A stretch of 32,889 bases of DNA from Motiliproteus sp047622605 (GTDB lineage: Bacteria > Pseudomonadota > Gammaproteobacteria > Pseudomonadales > Balneatricaceae): positions 1-32,889 of the forward strand of contig JBLHND010000019.1 in assembly GCA_047622605.1 (NCBI GenBank), read 5' to 3'. The position numbers and the translations under genes are program-made. How positions within the stretch are numbered: position 1 is the stretch's first letter; each line of letters opens with the position of its first letter. This document shows positions 30,854 to 32,889 of the stretch, one piece after another. The notes under the pieces were generated by a model. That model had not been told where the DNA came from and did not search any database. It saw only the letters and a program-made list of their open reading frames with translations.

Positions 30854-31969
30854 ATGACCACTCTCGCACCTGAACAGCTCACCGACCTGATCAAAACCTG
30901 GGGTAAAGAGTTTGGCTTTGATGCCGTCGGTATCACCGGTGTCGATATGAGCCAGCACGCGGAACAGCTCGATCACTGGTTGGCGCAAGGCTATCAGGGT
31001 GAGATGGCCTATCTGGCTAACCATCGCGAACTGCGCCTGCACCCTGATCAACTCCACCCCGGCACTCTCAAGATCATCTGTGTGCGCATGGACTACCGGC
31101 CACGCGAGGTCGAGACCCTGCGTGTACTCCAGGATCCGGAGCAGGCCTATATCTCACGGTATGCGCTGGGGCGCGATTATCACAAGACCCTGCGCAAGCG
31201 CCTGGCGCTGTTCGCCAAAAAAATAGCCACGCAAACGGGAACCTTCGGCTACCGCCCCTTCGTCGATAGCGCGCCGATACTGGAAAAACCGCTGGCACAG
31301 CAAGCGGGACTCGGCTGGCAGGGCAAACACAGCCTGCTGATCAATCGCGAGGCCGGCAGTTATTTCTTCCTCGGCGAGCTCTTTACCGACCTGCCGCTGA
31401 TCGTCGATGAGCCCTACACCAAAGACCACTGCGGCCGCTGCAGTGCCTGCATGGATATCTGCCCGACAGCCGCGTTTCCCGAACCCTATGTCCTCGACGC
31501 CCGGCGCTGCATCTCCTACCTGACGATCGAACTCAAGGGCTCGATCCCTGAGGAGCTACGCCCGCTGATCGGCAACCGGGTCTTTGGCTGTGATGACTGC
31601 CAACTGGTCTGTCCCTGGAACCGTTACAGCCACTTCAGCCAGGAGGATGATTTTAAACCGCGTCACGGCCTGGATCGCATCGAACTGGCGCAACTGTTCA
31701 GCTGGGACGAGACCACCTTTCTGAAAAACACCGAGGGATCACCGATCCGACGCGCGGGTTTTCAGGGCTGGTTGCGCAATCTGGCGATAGGCTTAGGCAA
31801 CAGTGGCGGGGGGGCGACGATCATTCAGGCGCTGCAACGGCGCAGCGATGATCCTTCAGAACTGGTCAGAGAGCATGTCAGCTGGGCCATCGAGCAACTG
31901 GCCCAGGGGAAAGCAGCCTCAGCGCTGCCGTTAACCGACCAGCCACGAAAGGTCAGACATCTGCTCTGA
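30854..31969 (+). CDS. queG: Epoxyqueuosine reductase QueG
   Basis: Cobalamin- and Fe-S-dependent enzyme for the last step of queuosine synthesis in tRNA. The 371-aa protein has the B12-binding N-terminal region with FVDSAPILEKPLA (Asp138) and AGLGWQGKHSLLIN. Two [4Fe-4S] motifs follow: CGRCSACMDICP (193-204) with Cys219, and CDDCQLVCPWN (246-256). A C-terminal HEAT-like tail binds the tRNA. The ribosome-binding site is weak. It is divergent from nnr, as in E. coli. The last codons lie in a 28-bp repeat found again 77 bp downstream. Confidence 0.96.
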   Translation: MTTLAPEQLTDLIKTWGKEFGFDAVGITGVDMSQHAEQLDHWLAQGYQGEMAYLANHRELRLHPDQLHPGTLKIICVRMDYRPREVETLRVLQDPEQAYISRYALGRDYHKTLRKRLALFAKKIATQTGTFGYRPFVDSAPILEKPLAQQAGLGWQGKHSLLINREAGSYFFLGELFTDLPLIVDEPYTKDHCGRCSACMDICPTAAFPEPYVLDARRCISYLTIELKGSIPEELRPLIGNRVFGCDDCQLVCPWNRYSHFSQEDDFKPRHGLDRIELAQLFSWDETTFLKNTEGSPIRRAGFQGWLRNLAIGLGNSGGGATIIQALQRRSDDPSELVREHVSWAIEQLAQGKAASALPLTDQPRKVRHLL

Positions 31970-32056
31970 TACCGGTCGACAATCTTTAACCGACCTTTAA
32001 CCGACTCTTAATCGAACAACCGCGAAAAGTCAGACATCTGCTCTGATACCGGTCGA
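31952..32056. repeat. Duplicated 3' end of queG
   Basis: A 28-bp sequence starting GTCAGACATCTGCTC is identical at 31952-31979 and 32029-32056. Similarity extends about 18 bp to the left (GACCAGCCACGAAAG against GAACAACCGCGAAAA). Between the copies are three rough 10-11-bp units of CTTTAACCGAC type. The second copy, read on the minus strand, encodes the C-terminus and stop of the neighbouring gene. Confidence 0.9.
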
Positions 32057-32452
32057 TAGTTCATCCGCAGCGCCGTCATTTTCTAACGGAAACTGACGTG
32101 TCAGGTAGGTGATAATATCCTTGGACTCGTACATCCACTGGCTACTGCCATCGGCTTTATCGATCCGCAGACAGGGGGTCTTGATCCGGCCACCCTGCTC
32201 AAGCAGATCCTGACGATGGCCGCCATCACTGCCACTGCTGGCATCACGCAGTTCCAGGGGCAAGTTCAAGCGGCGGGCAGCACGCCGCACCTTGATACAG
32301 AAAGGACAGCCCGCAAACTGATAGAGCGCATGACTGTGTAACGCCTGCTCAACCTGTCGCTGGTATTCGGGGGTACGCTGGCCTTTCTTAGGCAGGGTCA
32401 GCCAGTTAATCAACTGCACCAAACCACCCACCAATAACCGAAAAATTCTCAT
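32030..32452 (-). CDS. Glutaredoxin-like (GST N-terminal fold) thiol protein
   Basis: A 140-aa protein with a hydrophobic, possibly membrane-associating N-terminus (residues 4-20) and a glutaredoxin/GST-N thioredoxin fold. The redox motif is Cys49-Pro-Phe-Cys52 (FAGCPFCIKVRRAARRL), with the cis-proline at Pro93 (KTPCLRI) and a glutathione-site-like YESKDIITYL. Such proteins are widespread in gammaproteobacteria without a firm function; a thiol-disulfide role is inferred. The ATG (32450-32452) has AAGGA. An inverted repeat GACCT-ATATAA-AGGTC (32468-32483) lies just upstream. The last residues (STGIRADV) come from the duplicated queG end. Confidence 0.85.
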   Translation of the reverse strand: MRIFRLLVGGLVQLINWLTLPKKGQRTPEYQRQVEQALHSHALYQFAGCPFCIKVRRAARRLNLPLELRDASSGSDGGHRQDLLEQGGRIKTPCLRIDKADGSSQWMYESKDIITYLTRQFPLENDGAADELSTGIRADV

Positions 32453-32511
32453 AACCGTCCTTAAAGTGACCTATATAAAGGTCGCGCATTGTTTCATAGT
32501 TAACGGAGCCG

Positions 32512-32546
32512 ATAAAGCCCGCCAGCAAACGGCTGACGGGCTTTAT
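32512..32546 (-). terminator. Hairpin terminator after orn
   Basis: ATAAAGCCCG (32512-32521) pairs with CGGGCTTTAT (32537-32546), with an inner CAGC/GCTG stem. On the minus strand the stem ends in CTTTAT, so it is a GC-rich hairpin with a short T stretch, 21 nt after the orn stop. Confidence 0.65.
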
Positions 32547-32567
32547 GCGACCTGATTTAGCGGGCCG

Positions 32568-32889
32568 CTAGGCCTGCGTATCCAGGTTGAAGAAATGGTT
32601 ACGGTAATGCACCAATTCAGCGATCGAATCTTTAATATCGTCCAGCGCCAGATGCGCACCCTTCTTGACCACGCCATCAAGTACATCAGGACGCCAGCGC
32701 CGCGCCAGCTCTTTAATGGTACTCACATCGAGATTGCGGTAGTGAAAGTAACCCTCCAACTCGGCCATATAGGGCACCAGAAAACGCCGGTCCTGACCGA
32801 TGCTGTTGCCGCAGATCGGCGACGCACCCAGGTCGACATGCTGCTGCAAGAACGCCAGGGTCGCCAACTCCGCATCCCGTTCGCAGATT
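32568..32889 (-). CDS. orn: Oligoribonuclease, C-terminal part
   Basis: The 5' part lies beyond the window; 107 codons are visible. Orn is the essential DEDDh 3'-5' exonuclease that degrades 2-5-nt RNAs and pGpG. Visible: the Exo II region PICGNSIGQDRRFLVPYM, YFHYRNLDVSTIKELARRW, and Exo III HLALDDIKDSIAEL with the general-base His and metal-binding Asp. The Exo I DxE motif is outside. The first apparent start in the frame (TTG at 32867) is internal, because the frame continues to the window end with Orn-like residues. Neighbourhood with queG matches E. coli. Confidence 0.95.
   Translation of the reverse strand, partial: ICERDAELATLAFLQQHVDLGASPICGNSIGQDRRFLVPYMAELEGYFHYRNLDVSTIKELARRWRPDVLDGVVKKGAHLALDDIKDSIAELVHYRNHFFNLDTQA

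Noticed and set aside
1..32889. CRISPR arrays, tRNA or rRNA genes, riboswitches
   Set aside because: No regularly spaced repeats, cloverleaf genes or known aptamer-like leaders were recognised by eye; a covariance-model scan was not possible here.

Overview
This is a stretch of a gammaproteobacterial chromosome, made almost entirely of conserved housekeeping genes. Gene content and order match two regions of Escherichia coli: mltF/tadA, guaBA and suhB-trmJ-isc on one side, and purA-hflCKX-hfq-miaA-mutL-amiB-tsaE-nnr-queG-orn on the other. Arginine decarboxylase SpeA, the HisZ regulatory subunit, a cysE inside the isc cluster, an endonuclease-type MutL motif and a short Hfq point away from the enterics, toward a free-living lineage of the Chromatiales/Thiotrichales/Pseudomonadales kind. 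The species cannot be fixed from this sequence. No plasmid, prophage, transposase, CRISPR or tRNA signature was seen.

Layout. 1-214: 3' end of mltF (+), then a 20-bp-stem palindrome. 250-5255 (-): tadA, speA, an exported SPOR-domain protein and guaA. 5373-6842 (-): guaB, with a perfect TATAAT promoter. 7028-14660 (-): the Fe-S cluster assembly locus trmJ-cysE-iscR-iscS-iscU-iscA-hscB-hscA-fdx-iscX. A type-1 IscR operator lies over the -35 box of iscR. 14973-15755 (+): a SuhB-family protein that has lost most of its metal-site residues. 15756-17601: a repeat-rich island around an nfsA-type nitroreductase gene (+), lying exactly where the two E. coli-like blocks meet. 17602-30742 (-): purA, hisZ, hflC, hflK, hflX, hfq, miaA, mutL, amiB, tsaE and nnr. 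30854-31969 (+): queG. 32030-32889 (-): a small glutaredoxin-like protein and the 3' part of orn.

How the genes fit together. IscS, IscU, IscA, HscBA, Fdx and IscX form one complete ISC machine. CysE feeds it cysteine precursor and IscR controls it. TadA, TrmJ, MiaA, TsaE and QueG are all tRNA-modification enzymes. GuaB/GuaA and PurA are the two arms of purine nucleotide synthesis from IMP. HflK/HflC (FtsH modulators), HflX (ribosome rescue) and Hfq (sRNA chaperone) form the usual stress and RNA module.

What stands out is not a new enzyme system but genome structure. (1) A dispersed structured repeat sits behind both suhB and purA, ends in an intrinsic terminator, and shows compensatory base changes in its stem. 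(2) The SuhB homologue looks catalytically dead. (3) A 440-bp MITE-like segment has 23-bp inverted ends. (4) Two gene-end duplications (mutL/miaA and queG/grx) have reshaped gene boundaries. (5) The tadA C-terminus is encoded by a palindromic repeat.
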